Source: CAZFLM01 sp964519955
GTDB taxonomy: Bacteria > Armatimonadota > Chthonomonadetes > Chthonomonadales > CAJBBX01
Length of the DNA stretch: 61,498 bases
Assembly: GCA_964519955.1 (NCBI GenBank)
Contig: CAZFLM010000037.1
Span: 1 to 61,498 of the forward strand
Direction: 5' to 3'
Under the pieces are notes generated by a model that saw nothing but the letters and a program-made list of their open reading frames with translations, ran no database searches and was not told the origin of the DNA. Both the position numbers and the translations under genes were made by a program. Below, piece after piece: positions 16,640-25,462 of the stretch. Numbering within the stretch: the stretch's first letter is position 1; each line of letters opens with the position of its first letter.

Positions 16640-17515
16640 TCAGTCGACGAAGTCGATCTCCCCCACCCCGGGCGCAAGGCCCTTCTCCACCGCCTCGCCG
16701 AGGAACTGGCGCATGCTGCGCTTGCCGGCCTCGCCCATGTCCACGGTCCAGTCGTTCACGTACATGCCCACGAACGTGTCGGCCGTGGTGCGCTTCATGT
16801 CGCGCGCGAAGCCCATGGCGTAGTCGAGGGCATCGGCGCGGTGGGCGAGGCCGTACTCGATGCTGGCCTTGAGGGCGCGCGAGGCCGTGGTCTGCACGTC
16901 GGGCGGCAGGTCGCGGCGGATGGCGTTCACGCCGAGCGGCAGCGGCAGGCCGGTGCGCTCCTTCCACCACGCGCCCAGGTCCACGTGGCAGGTGAGGCCC
17001 TGGTCGCCGTGCGTGAGCTGGCCCTCGTGGATGATGAGCCCCGCATCGTAGCGCCCAGCGAGCACCGCCTCGATGATCTCGTCGAACGGGACGACGGCAT
17101 AGCGCACGGTGTCGGCGGGCTGGGCGTCCTCGATGCGCACCGGGCGGTGGCCCAGATAGAGCGAGAAGGCGAGGAACGCGCTCGTCATCTCGCCAGGCAC
17201 GGCGATGGTGCAGGGCTGCGTCAGGTCGAGCGCGCCCGGCGACACGACCATCGGGCCGTAGCCATCGCCCATGCTGGCCCCGTGGGAGAGGATGGCGTAC
17301 TTGTCCGCGACGTAGGCGTAGGCGTGCACCGAGATGGCCGTGCACTCGATGCGGCCCTCGCGCGCCCACTCGTTGAGGGTCTGGATGTCCTTCAGGATGT
17401 GCTCGAACTCCAGGCCGCCGGTTTCGACCAGGCCCGCTGCCAGGCCGTGGAACATGAAGGCGTCGTCGGAGTCGGGGCTATGTCCGAGTTTGAGGCGAAT
17501 GGTCGTGTCCTCCAT
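16640..17515 (-). CDS. mqnD: 1,4-dihydroxy-6-naphthoate synthase (futalosine pathway)
   Basis: This 291-residue cytosolic enzyme converts cyclic dehypoxanthine futalosine to 1,4-dihydroxy-6-naphthoate in the alternative menaquinone pathway. The N-terminus LGHSPDSDDAFMFHGLA and the motifs CTAISVHAYAYVADKYAIL, GYGPMVV, GLIIHEGQLTHG and DLGAWWKERTGLPLPLG match MqnD rather than its MqnA relative. The ATG at 17515 starts the family-like sequence; the frame upstream is repeat-derived. No other mqn gene is in the window, so the pathway is scattered. Confidence 0.92.
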   Translation of the reverse strand: MEDTTIRLKLGHSPDSDDAFMFHGLAAGLVETGGLEFEHILKDIQTLNEWAREGRIECTAISVHAYAYVADKYAILSHGASMGDGYGPMVVSPGALDLTQPCTIAVPGEMTSAFLAFSLYLGHRPVRIEDAQPADTVRYAVVPFDEIIEAVLAGRYDAGLIIHEGQLTHGDQGLTCHVDLGAWWKERTGLPLPLGVNAIRRDLPPDVQTTASRALKASIEYGLAHRADALDYAMGFARDMKRTTADTFVGMYVNDWTVDMGEAGKRSMRQFLGEAVEKGLAPGVGEIDFVD

Positions 17516-17689
17516 CGTGTGTACGTTCGCGGCGGCGCGCGTGCGGTGGCGACGGAGCGCCACCCTCCAGGTCGTCAGCCGGTCGATCGCGACGTGTGCG
17601 GCGTTGGGCCGGATCCCTCGCGACGGCGGCTCGGGATGACAGTTGCGAAGGGCGCGCGCAATGTCTGAATGGTACCCGCGAGTGCGACG

Positions 17690-17785
17690 GCCGCGTGCGC
17701 CGCCGAGGGAGGGCACAGCATTCGCGCGACACCTGTGCGGGATCGGGGCCGCGTGCGCCGCCGAGGGAGGGCACAGCATTCGCGC
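17690..17785. repeat. 38-bp direct repeat upstream of mqnD
   Basis: A 38-base unit ending GAGGGAGGGCACAGCATTCG occurs at 17690-17727 and 17748-17785. A third, diverged inverted copy (CGAATGCTCTGCCCC) is at 17817-17831. The mqnD promoter region (17516-17977) holds no gene. Confidence 0.8.
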
Positions 17786-17866
17786 CATACGCTGAGACGA
17801 TGTACGGCCCTGCGAGCGAATGCTCTGCCCCTACGGTAGTGCGGTCGATCACCACCCCAGCACCCG

Positions 17867-17975
17867 GAACCCGCCAGCCCGTCACCCGTCACCCGTCACC
17901 CGTCACCCGTCACCCGACACCCGGAACCCGCCAGCCCGACACCCGTCACCCGTCACCCGACACCCGACACCCGGC
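17867..17975 (-). repeat. GGG-N4 heptad array after the UroD-like gene
   Basis: On the minus strand the array reads GGGTGTC and GGGTGAC heptads, with a few GGGTTCC variants, starting 2 bases after the stop at 17978. More than four consecutive GGG tracts with 4-base loops meet the usual G-quadruplex pattern. Confidence 0.8.
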
Positions 17976-17977
17976 CC

Positions 17978-19078
17978 CTAGAAGCGCTCCATCAGGTCGA
18001 GGGCTTCGTCGACCATCGAGAGGTAGTTCTCGACGGGGACGTAGCTGGGCACCGAGTTGCCGGAGCCGATGGCGTAGCGGTGGTTCGGGCCGCAGACCTC
18101 GACCAGGTAGCGCGTCTGGGCGCGGACCTCGGCGGGCGTGCCTCCGCTCAGGATGTTGAGGTCCATGCCGCCGAGCACCGCGATGCGGTCGCCGTAGCGC
18201 TCCTGGAACTCGGGCGCCGGGATGATGGCGTCCTCGAACGAGTGCTTGCCGTCGATCTTCACCGTGTCGATCAGGTCCGGCATGATGGCGTTCAGGTTGC
18301 CGCACGAGTGCAGGAAGTACGGCAGGCCGCGGTCGTGCGTCATCTGGGCGAAGCGGGCGTGCCAGGGCAGCACGTACTTGCGCAGCGCGTCGGGCGAGAC
18401 GATCGTCGCGGTGCGGAAGCCCATGTCGTCGCCCGGGAAGACGGCGATCAGGCGGTCCAGGTCGAGCAGGTGCTCGTAGAAGGAGACCATCAGCTCGCCG
18501 ATGCGGTCGGACACAGCCTGCACCAGCTCCGGCCGCTCATGGAGGGCGATGCAGAGGCCCTCGGTGGACATGATGAACGAGAGGTGCTCGTAGACGCCGC
18601 CGCCGTGGCACGAGATGAGGCCCATGCCATCCGGCAGGTTCGCGTTCAGGTACTCGTACCACGAGAAGTCGAACTCCTCCACCTTCGGCCACGGGTAGCG
18701 CTCGAACTCCTCCCACGTGGTGATCATCCCGTGCTGCGAGTCCGACCACGCGCGGTCCTTGTTCGCGCCCGGCGCTGGGTCCGCGCCCACGACGCGGTGC
18801 TCGGCGAAGGGCAGGCCCATCTCGAAGCGGACGAAGTCGTAGCCCATGCCGTGCCAGAAGGCGATAAAGTTGTCCAGGTACGCCTCCAAGCTGGGCCGAT
18901 CGACGATGCCCGGCACCCATTCGCGGCCCAGCAGGTTGGTGACGATCGGCTTCATCACCGTGTCGTCGACGATGTACTCGACGAGGGGCGTGTGCCAGTC
19001 CGGCTCGATTCCCATCAGTTCGCCGATGAACCCCTCGGCGTCGGGCTTCGGATGCTTGAGTGGCAGATGCCTGAACAT
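17978..19078 (-). CDS. UroD-superfamily protein (methyltransferase-like), second of two
   Basis: This 366-residue cytosolic protein is longer than its relative at 13671. Family motifs are FVRFEMGLPFAEHR, WYEYLNANLPDGMGLISCHGGGVYEHLS, FPGDDMGFRTATIVSPDALRKY, YFLHSCGNLNAIMPDLID and GGMDLNIL. The HSCG segment is common in corrinoid-linked UroD relatives. No HemE signature is present. GAGGAG lies 8 bases before the ATG at 19078. It is divergent from the deacetylase. Its partner proteins are not in view, so the methyl donor is unknown. Confidence 0.8.
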   Translation of the reverse strand: MFRHLPLKHPKPDAEGFIGELMGIEPDWHTPLVEYIVDDTVMKPIVTNLLGREWVPGIVDRPSLEAYLDNFIAFWHGMGYDFVRFEMGLPFAEHRVVGADPAPGANKDRAWSDSQHGMITTWEEFERYPWPKVEEFDFSWYEYLNANLPDGMGLISCHGGGVYEHLSFIMSTEGLCIALHERPELVQAVSDRIGELMVSFYEHLLDLDRLIAVFPGDDMGFRTATIVSPDALRKYVLPWHARFAQMTHDRGLPYFLHSCGNLNAIMPDLIDTVKIDGKHSFEDAIIPAPEFQERYGDRIAVLGGMDLNILSGGTPAEVRAQTRYLVEVCGPNHRYAIGSGNSVPSYVPVENYLSMVDEALDLMERF

Positions 19079-19169
19079 GGCGTCGTCTCCTCGAAGAGCG
19101 TGCTGTTGGCAAGTTCGCCTCCGGCCTCGCGGTTCCTCCAACCTGGCGCCGAGCGGGCTCCGGCGCTCC

Positions 19170-19198
19170 TTGCTTTGGCGCGCGCGATACCGTATAAT
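19170..19198 (+). promoter_or_regulatory. Sigma-70 promoter of the deacetylase operon
   Basis: TTGCTT (19170-19175), 17 bases, then TATAAT (19193-19198). Start of transcription near 19205 gives a leader of about 68 bases before the ATG at 19273. Confidence 0.75.
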
Positions 19199-19272
19199 TC
19201 TGGGCAACCCACCCGACCGATCCGCCGCGCGCGCCCCCGCCGCCGCATGCCCGGTCACCCATCGAGGTAGCC

Positions 19273-20448
19273 ATGCATCGCCGCCACGCCGTTACACGCT
19301 CCACTGCCCTCCTAGCCCTCGGATGCCTCGCCCTGGCCGGGTGCCACCGCTCCGCGCCGGCGCCTGCTGCGCCGCAGGCGCCTCCTCCGCCGCCGCGCGT
19401 CAGCGAGATCGATCTGAAGACCTACAAGCCGAACGAGGCCGGGGCCATCATGATCGTGATGTACCACCGCTTCACGAGCAAGGCGCCCGACAACGCGCTG
19501 AACCGCACGCCGGAGACGTTCCGCCAGGATCTGCAGAGCCTGTATGACGCCGGATACCGGCCGGTGAACGTATCCGATATCGTGAAGGGGAACATCGACC
19601 TGCCGGCGGGCAAGACACCCATCGCGCTCACCTTCGACGACTCGCTCGTCAGCCAGTTCCGGGTAGTGACGGGGACCGACGGGCAGGCGCACATCGACCC
19701 GGAGTGCGCGATCGGCATCATGGAGTCGTTCTCGAAGGCGCACCCGGACTGGCAGATGAAGGGCACCTTCTTCGTGCTGCCCGAGGAGGGCAGGCAGGGA
19801 CCGCCGTTCGGGCAGAAGGACTTCGTGGACGTCAAGCTGGGCTATCTGGCGAAGCACGGCTACGAGATCGGCAACCACACCGCCAACCACATCAGCATGC
19901 GGCGCTCTGGCGCGGACCAGATCCGGCAGGCCATCGCGGTGGCGCAGAAGGACATCGTGCAGATTGCCCCGAGCGCGGCCGTCACGTCGCTCGCGGTTCC
20001 GTTCGGCGAGGTGCCGCGTAAGGATGCCAAGGACTCGCAGCAGGCCCTGATCTCCGGGGAGTACAACGGCACACGGTACGAGAACCAGGCCGTGGTGCTG
20101 GCAGCCTGGCGCCCGATCATGTCGCCATTCACGAAGGTCAAGACGGGCGCGGGCGGCACCATCCGGGGGTACAACCCGTACCGCCTGGAGCGCATCGAGC
20201 CGAACCCGACGAAGGCGACGCAGGCTGGCACGCTGGAGTTCTGGACCAAGTACTTCCAGGACAACAAGAGCCAGCGGTACGTCTCGGACGGGAACCCGAA
20301 GGTGGTGGCCGTGCCCAAGGCGTACGCCAGCCTCGTCGATGCCGCCAAGGTACGGTCGATGGGCAAGGAGCTGCAGATCTACTCCTTCAGCGGCGGCGGC
20401 GGCGGGAGCACGCAGGGCGTGGGCGGGGACTCGCTGAGTGTCCAGTAG
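19273..20448 (+). CDS. Lipoprotein polysaccharide deacetylase (NodB/CE4-like)
   Basis: This 391-residue protein has a lipoprotein signal (lipobox LALAGC, Cys24) and a Pro-rich linker. The NodB-homology domain carries IMIVMYHRF, LTFDDS (Asp-Asp pair) and GYEIGNHTANH (metal His residues). A Ser/Gly-rich tail follows. CE4 enzymes remove N- or O-acetyl groups from wall or matrix glycans. The 40 or so residues between TFDDS and the catalytic His segment are longer than usual. It overlaps the YkgJ-like gene by 11 bases and leads a three-gene operon. Confidence 0.88.
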   Translation: MHRRHAVTRSTALLALGCLALAGCHRSAPAPAAPQAPPPPPRVSEIDLKTYKPNEAGAIMIVMYHRFTSKAPDNALNRTPETFRQDLQSLYDAGYRPVNVSDIVKGNIDLPAGKTPIALTFDDSLVSQFRVVTGTDGQAHIDPECAIGIMESFSKAHPDWQMKGTFFVLPEEGRQGPPFGQKDFVDVKLGYLAKHGYEIGNHTANHISMRRSGADQIRQAIAVAQKDIVQIAPSAAVTSLAVPFGEVPRKDAKDSQQALISGEYNGTRYENQAVVLAAWRPIMSPFTKVKTGAGGTIRGYNPYRLERIEPNPTKATQAGTLEFWTKYFQDNKSQRYVSDGNPKVVAVPKAYASLVDAAKVRSMGKELQIYSFSGGGGGSTQGVGGDSLSVQ

Positions 20449-20881
20449 GTCGCTCGACGACCTGACGCGCCGGGTCGAGCTGCAGATGGACCTGAGCCGG
20501 TGCGACGGGTGCGACGGGTGCTGGCTGCGCTGCGCCGAGGGCGTGCCGATGTCACGGCGCGAGTACGAAGCCGTCACTGAGTACCTAGGGAGCAATGTCG
20601 CCCCGGCCCTTGCGGTGGCCACGGCCACTCTTGACCGGGAGGTGGAACTGGGCGACGGCGTGGTGGTGCGGCAGTGCCGGTTCCACGATCGCGCCGCCGG
20701 CCGGTGCATCGTGTACCCGGCTCGGCCGCTCGTGTGCCGGCTGATGGGGCTCGTCGAGTGGATGCCCTGCCCGGCGGGCCGGGTGGAGCGCCTGGTGGAC
20801 ACGCAGACCGCGCTGGACCTGCTGAGAGTGTACGCAGAGGACGAACGCCGAACGTTCGAGGAATGGGAGCGCCTGCATTGA
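20438..20881 (+). CDS. YkgJ-family cysteine-cluster protein
   Basis: This 147-residue protein starts at GTG. It has the metal-binding cluster CDGCDGCWLRC near residues 22-32, then CRFHDRAAGRCIVYPARPLVCR, the second half of the YkgJ/UPF0153 zinc- or iron-chelating signature. It overlaps the deacetylase end by 11 bases. Its own TGA overlaps the TTG start of the next gene, so all three are translationally coupled. The family's biochemical role is unknown, and coupling to two exported lipoproteins is unusual for a cytosolic metal protein. Confidence 0.85.
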   Translation: MSSRSLDDLTRRVELQMDLSRCDGCDGCWLRCAEGVPMSRREYEAVTEYLGSNVAPALAVATATLDREVELGDGVVVRQCRFHDRAAGRCIVYPARPLVCRLMGLVEWMPCPAGRVERLVDTQTALDLLRVYAEDERRTFEEWERLH

Positions 20882-23139
20882 AACGAGTAGCACTGACACC
20901 GTCGAGCCGCGGGTTGTCGGGTGTGCGGCGTACTGGGATGGCCGCGACGGCGGCGCTCCTGGCTGGCGCACTGCTGGCCGGCTGCGGCGCGCCGGACTTC
21001 AGCACGGGCGGCGGGCGGTCGAGCGGGCTGGATTCCGGCTTCAGCAGCGGGTACGGCTCGTCGGGCGGGTACGGCGCCTCCGGGATGCCCGGCGAGAAGG
21101 GCGGGCGGCAGTTCGGCGTGGCCAATCGCGGCACGTATGACCGCATCGAGTTCTCGTTCGAGCTGGAGACGCAGGGGAACCCGTTCGACTACACCGAGAA
21201 CGATGTGGTGATGACCATCGAGCGCCCCGACCAGCAGAAGGCTCGCGTGCCCGCGTTCTTCGACGGCGGCAAGACGTGGCGCGTCCGCTACACCCCCGAC
21301 GTGCCGGGCAGGTACCTCGTGGGCAAGGTGACGCTCAACGGGCGCGAGGTGCAGCCGAGCAACCTGGACAAGAAGGACGCGGAGGCGGCGGGCACGCCCA
21401 AGCCGGGCTTCGTGCGGCGCGACCAGAAGGACCGCGGCCGGTTCGCGTTCGACAACGGCAACGCGTACTACCCCATCGGCCACAACGCTGCATTCGGCGA
21501 CGGGAAGTCGAAGGACGTGGCGGCCGTGCTCGGCGCGATGAGTCAGGCGGGGCTGAACTGGTCGCGCATCTGGATGACCCACTGGGACGGCAAGGACCTC
21601 GACTGGCCGGCAACGGGCAAGGCGGAGATCGGCAAGCTTGACCTGGACGCGGCCAAGCGCTGGGACGAGATCGTGCAGGCGGCGGAGAAGGACGGCGTCT
21701 ACTTCCAGCTCGTCCTGCAGCACAACGGGCAGTACTCGACGCGAGCCGACGCCAAGTGGGACCAGAACCCCCTGAACAAGAAGAACGGCGGGTTCCTGGG
21801 CACGCCGGACGAGTTCTTCACCAACCCGCGGGCCGTCGCGCTCACCAAGGCGAAGTACCGCTACATCGTGGCGCGCTGGGGCTACTCGCCGAGCATCATG
21901 GCGTGGGAGCTGTTCAACGAGGTACAGTCGACCGACGCGGTGGCCCACAAGCACGCCGACGAGGTGGCCGCGTGGCATGACGGCATGGCCTCGTTCCTGC
22001 ACCAGACCGACCCGTACAAGCACCTCATCACGACAAGCTCGGACCTGAGCCTGACGGCGATCTGGCGAAGCATGGATTACTTCCAGCCGCACGCGTTCCT
22101 GGACGACCCGGTGGCCACGATCGCGGGCTCCGGGGCGCGCAAGCTGGACCGCCCGCTCTTCTTCGGCGAGATCGGCCCCGAGGCGGGTCAGGGCAGCGCG
22201 GCGCCGTTCGTTCGGCGCGCCACGTGGGCATCCCTGATGTCCGACTGCGCGGGCGCCGCCCAGTTCGCCCCGACCGAGGGTACCGACACGCAGCAGATCT
22301 ACGACGTGCTGAAGCCGGCTGCCGAGTTCGTGCGGGCCTCCGGGCTGGCGGGCCACCGCGGGCTCGCGCCGGGCGCCGTGTCGGTCTCGACCGAAGGGCG
22401 AGCGCCGCTGGCGTTCAGCCCGGGCGGCGGCTCCGAGAAGGGGGCCGGTGGCGAGTTCACGGTGACGCCCTCGGGCACGATCGACAACATCGCTCAGTGC
22501 CCGTCCTTCCTGCACGGCGCGGCGCACAAGGAGTTGGCCGCCGGTGCGACGTTCAAGGTGGACTACGCGCACGAGGGCACGTTCGCCGTGGAAATCGCGA
22601 AGGCGGCGAAAGGCGGGGCATCGGTGACGGTGGCGGTCGACGGGGCGGTCAAGGCGACGAAGCCGTTCGCCGCGGCGGACGCCGACAAGCCGGTCGACGC
22701 GCAGATCGAGGTGACGGTGCCAGCGGGCAGCCACACGGTGCGCGTGCAGAACTCGGGCGCGGATTGGGTGCTCGTGCGGCGCTTCGTGCTGGCGGGCTAC
22801 GCCTCGTCGCTGGGCGTGGTGGGCAAGTCGTCGAAGGACTATGCGGTGGCCTGGCTGCACAACCGGGCGGACACGGGAGGCGCCGCGCCACAGCCCACGT
22901 CGGGCAAGGTGACGGTGGCGGGCTTGCAGGCGGGCACCTTCCGGGCGACCTGGTGGGACACGTCGACGGGCAAGGCGATCAGCGAGGAGACCGCGAACAG
23001 CACGGGCCGCGAGCCGCTGAGCCTGACGACGCCGCCCGTGGTGCGCGATGTGGCGCTGTACGTGGTGCGCGCGAACGAGAAGGCGTCGGGGCCGGTGGTG
23101 GCCGCGGGGCCGGGTGTCCCACCGAAGCGCCGGAAGTAG
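20878..23139 (+). CDS. Lipoprotein clan-A glycoside hydrolase with N-terminal DUF5060
   Basis: This protein of about 753 residues has a lipobox (LLAGCG, within the first 40 residues) and a Gly/Ser linker. An Ig-like DUF5060 domain (about 80-180: YDRIEFSFELETQGNPFDYTEN is in part visible) precedes a TIM barrel with Glu348 in ELFNEV (acid/base) and Glu431 in FFGEIG (nucleophile). C-terminal beta domains follow. The pattern fits GH5-like or DUF4038-type glycosidases acting at the cell surface. The TTG at 20878 overlaps the upstream stop (TTGA); a GTG at 20923 is an alternative. A strong terminator follows. Confidence 0.82.
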   Translation: MKRVALTPSSRGLSGVRRTGMAATAALLAGALLAGCGAPDFSTGGGRSSGLDSGFSSGYGSSGGYGASGMPGEKGGRQFGVANRGTYDRIEFSFELETQGNPFDYTENDVVMTIERPDQQKARVPAFFDGGKTWRVRYTPDVPGRYLVGKVTLNGREVQPSNLDKKDAEAAGTPKPGFVRRDQKDRGRFAFDNGNAYYPIGHNAAFGDGKSKDVAAVLGAMSQAGLNWSRIWMTHWDGKDLDWPATGKAEIGKLDLDAAKRWDEIVQAAEKDGVYFQLVLQHNGQYSTRADAKWDQNPLNKKNGGFLGTPDEFFTNPRAVALTKAKYRYIVARWGYSPSIMAWELFNEVQSTDAVAHKHADEVAAWHDGMASFLHQTDPYKHLITTSSDLSLTAIWRSMDYFQPHAFLDDPVATIAGSGARKLDRPLFFGEIGPEAGQGSAAPFVRRATWASLMSDCAGAAQFAPTEGTDTQQIYDVLKPAAEFVRASGLAGHRGLAPGAVSVSTEGRAPLAFSPGGGSEKGAGGEFTVTPSGTIDNIAQCPSFLHGAAHKELAAGATFKVDYAHEGTFAVEIAKAAKGGASVTVAVDGAVKATKPFAAADADKPVDAQIEVTVPAGSHTVRVQNSGADWVLVRRFVLAGYASSLGVVGKSSKDYAVAWLHNRADTGGAAPQPTSGKVTVAGLQAGTFRATWWDTSTGKAISEETANSTGREPLSLTTPPVVRDVALYVVRANEKASGPVVAAGPGVPPKRRK

Positions 23140-23164
23140 GCCTCACAGCGCCGGAGAGCGTCGA

Positions 23165-23201
23165 CAGAGCCCCTGGGCATGGTGGCCCGGGGGCTCTGTT
23201 G
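23165..23201 (+). terminator. Hairpin terminator after the GH-A lipoprotein gene
   Basis: CAGAGCCCC pairs with GGGGGCTCTG across a 15-base loop and is followed by TTGT. It lies 25 bases after the stop at 23139. The rest of 23140-23413 has no gene; a small hairpin GAAGGCCGG...CCGGCTTC lies at 23344-23369. Confidence 0.75.
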
Positions 23202-23413
23202 TCTGTGCCCTCCACAGGGCGCAAATCGCGCATAGATGCTGGGAAGGAATCGCGCCGAATGACAACGAACTACCGAGCGTTCCGCCGCGGAGCGGGACAG
23301 GCAGGATCTGCCCCCTTGCCTCGACGCGCCGCAGCGACCGTGTGAAGGCCGGCGACTGACCGGCTTCAGTCTGATCGAGGCTGCCCCCTCCTGGTGCCTT
23401 ACGGGACAAGACG

Positions 23414-24217
23414 ATGCCCATCGGCGACACCAATGCGAGCAGGACCAGTACCACGCTGCCCCAACGCGCGTCGCGCGCCATGCGCCGAGCCGAACGCTGT
23501 GCCGAACGCGGCCAGGTGGCCGAAGCGATCGCCAGCATCGAGCAGGCGCTGCAGTTCGGGGCGGACGCGTACACCTGCTATCTCCGGCTGGCGAGGCTCT
23601 ACCAGACGCAGGGGCAGTGGAACGAGGCCATGCTGGCCGCCGAGAAGGCGATCGTCGAGCATCCCGAGTCGGTGCTGGCGCGCGAAGCGGTGGTGGCGCT
23701 GTGCATGGAGTCGCGCGACTACGCCCGCGCGGTCGACGCCAGCAAGGCTCTGCTGCGCCTGCACCCGCGCCACGTTCCCGCCCGCGACGCCCTCGGCGCG
23801 GCCTACATGGGCCTGGGCGACGTCGAGTCGGCGATCCGCGTGGCCGACGATCTCATCCGCATCGACCCCACCGAGGCGAGCCACCGGTTCAAGCGCGGCC
23901 TCCTGAGCGAGCACCAGGGCGACATTCCGAGTGCCGTCTCCGAGTTCGAGCGAGTCATCGACATGACGAGCGACGTCGACCTCGCCGAGAGTGCCCGCAA
24001 TCAGCTCGACATCCTCGACGCCTACCAGATCAACGACATCCTCACACTCGCGATGGACGACTGGACGTTCCGCGGCAACCTGTTCCTGACGCCCGGCGCC
24101 ACGGTGACCGACCGCGGCTACCGCCTCAGCGAGCTTGGCCTGGAGCGGCTGCAGGACATCGTGCGCGAGGACTTCTCCGAGCACTTCCCCACCGTGGGGC
24201 TCCCCACCTACCACTGA
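23414..24217 (+). CDS. TPR-repeat protein
   Basis: This 267-residue cytosolic protein has about five tetratricopeptide repeats (residues 20-190: RRAERCAERGQVAEAIASIEQAL, LARLYQTQGQWNEAMLAAEKAI, DALGAAYMGLGDVESAIRVADDL, KRGLLSEHQGDIPSAVSEFERVI). A C-terminal segment of unknown type follows (ILTLAMDDWTFRGNLFLTPG). TPRs bind partner proteins. The stop is 2 bases before folP, so the pair is co-transcribed, but the link to folate is unclear. Confidence 0.85.
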   Translation: MPIGDTNASRTSTTLPQRASRAMRRAERCAERGQVAEAIASIEQALQFGADAYTCYLRLARLYQTQGQWNEAMLAAEKAIVEHPESVLAREAVVALCMESRDYARAVDASKALLRLHPRHVPARDALGAAYMGLGDVESAIRVADDLIRIDPTEASHRFKRGLLSEHQGDIPSAVSEFERVIDMTSDVDLAESARNQLDILDAYQINDILTLAMDDWTFRGNLFLTPGATVTDRGYRLSELGLERLQDIVREDFSEHFPTVGLPTYH

Positions 24218-24219
24218 TC

Positions 24220-25053
24220 GTGCCCGACTTCCTGGATATCGCGCGCTGCGGCGAGCGCACGCTCGTCATGGGCATCCTCAACGTGACGCCGGACTCGTTC
24301 TCCGACGGAGGGCGTTACCTGTCGCTCGACGACGCCATCCGCCGCGGCGAAGCGATGGCTCGGGACGGCGCCGACCTCATCGACATCGGCGGCGAGTCGA
24401 CGCGTCCCGGAGCCACACCGGTTTGCGAGGACGAGGAGTTGGCGCGGGTCGTGCCCGTCGTCGCCGCCCTCGCCGAGCGCTTCGACGTGCCGATCTCGGT
24501 CGACACGATGAAGGCGCGGGTGGCTCGCGAAGCCGTGCGGGCGGGCGCGAGCCTGGTGAACGACGTCAGCGGCATGACGGTCGACGCCGCGATGCCGGGC
24601 ACGGTGGCGGAGTTGGGCGTGGCGGTGTGCCTGATGCACATGAAGGGTGAGCCGCGCACCATGCAGGAACGGCCCGAGTACGGCGACGTGGTGCTGGAGG
24701 TCCGCGACTGGCTGCGAGAGCGAGCCGAAGCCGCCATTCGGGCCGGGGTGGACGCCAGACGCATCATCGTGGACCCGGGCTTCGGGTTCGGCAAGACGCC
24801 GGAGCACAACCTGGCGCTCGTGCGGCATCTGGGCGCGTTCGCGGACCTGGGATACCCGGTGCTGCTGGGCGTCTCTCGGAAGAGCACGATCGGCGCGGTG
24901 CTGGGCGGCCTGCCGGTCGAGGAGCGGCTGGAGGGCACGGCCGCGGCAGTTGCGATCGGCATCGCGAACGGCGCGGCCATCGTGCGGGTGCACGACGTGC
25001 GCGAGATGGTGCGGGTGGTGCGGGTGGCGGACGCGATCGTGCGGGGCGCCTGA
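24220..25053 (+). CDS. folP: Dihydropteroate synthase
   Basis: This 277-residue cytosolic enzyme joins p-aminobenzoate to dihydropterin pyrophosphate in folate synthesis; it is the sulfonamide target. Motifs are MGILNVTPDSFSDGG (loop 1), DIGGESTRPGA (loop 2), LVNDVSG, DPGFGFGKT and LLGVSRKS. The GTG start lies 2 bases after the TPR stop and gives the usual N-terminus. Two copies of a 182-base repeat with strong hairpins follow. Confidence 0.95.
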   Translation: MPDFLDIARCGERTLVMGILNVTPDSFSDGGRYLSLDDAIRRGEAMARDGADLIDIGGESTRPGATPVCEDEELARVVPVVAALAERFDVPISVDTMKARVAREAVRAGASLVNDVSGMTVDAAMPGTVAELGVAVCLMHMKGEPRTMQERPEYGDVVLEVRDWLRERAEAAIRAGVDARRIIVDPGFGFGKTPEHNLALVRHLGAFADLGYPVLLGVSRKSTIGAVLGGLPVEERLEGTAAAVAIGIANGAAIVRVHDVREMVRVVRVADAIVRGA

Positions 25054-25080
25054 GCGCGCCTGGCGGGCAGGGACGCCCGC

Positions 25081-25445
25081 CCCACCACGACCGCCTACTG
25101 GGCGGGCAGGGACGCCCGCCCCCGCCACGGCGCTTCGGCGTTCTCCGGGTCTGGGCGGCAGGAAGCGACGACGGGGGCGGCTCCCTCAGCGGGAGCCGCC
25201 CCCATTGTGTTGTGTTGGCCCGGATGCCCCGTCGGGCCTGCTGGGCGGGCAGGGACGCCCGCCCCACCACGACCGCCTACTGGGCGGGCAGGGACGCCCG
25301 CCCCCGCCACGGCGCTTCGGCGTTCTCCGGGTCTGGGCGGCAGGAAGCGACGACGGGGGCGGCTCCCTCAGCGGGAGCCGCCCCCATTGTGTTGTGTTGG
25401 CCCGGATGCCCCGTCGGGCCTGCTGGGCGGGCAGGGACGCCCGCC
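25081..25445. repeat. Two tandem 182-bp repeats with terminator-like hairpins
   Basis: Unit 25081-25262 recurs at 25263-25445 nearly unchanged. Each copy contains repeat A hairpins and a 13-bp perfect stem (GGGGGCGGCTCCC, loop TCAGC) at 25173-25203 and 25355-25385, followed by ATTGTGTTGTG. They fill the space between convergent folP and the lipoprotein gene and may terminate both. The 25054-25462 gap holds no gene. Confidence 0.85.
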
Positions 25446-25462
25446 CCCACCACGACCGCCCG

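Noticed and set aside
19312..22860. Very long minus-strand open frame (over 1100 codons) opposite the deacetylase, YkgJ and glycosidase genes
   Set aside because: It is antisense to three clear families. Its product is Arg/His/Val-rich low-complexity sequence, as arises opposite GC-rich genes.
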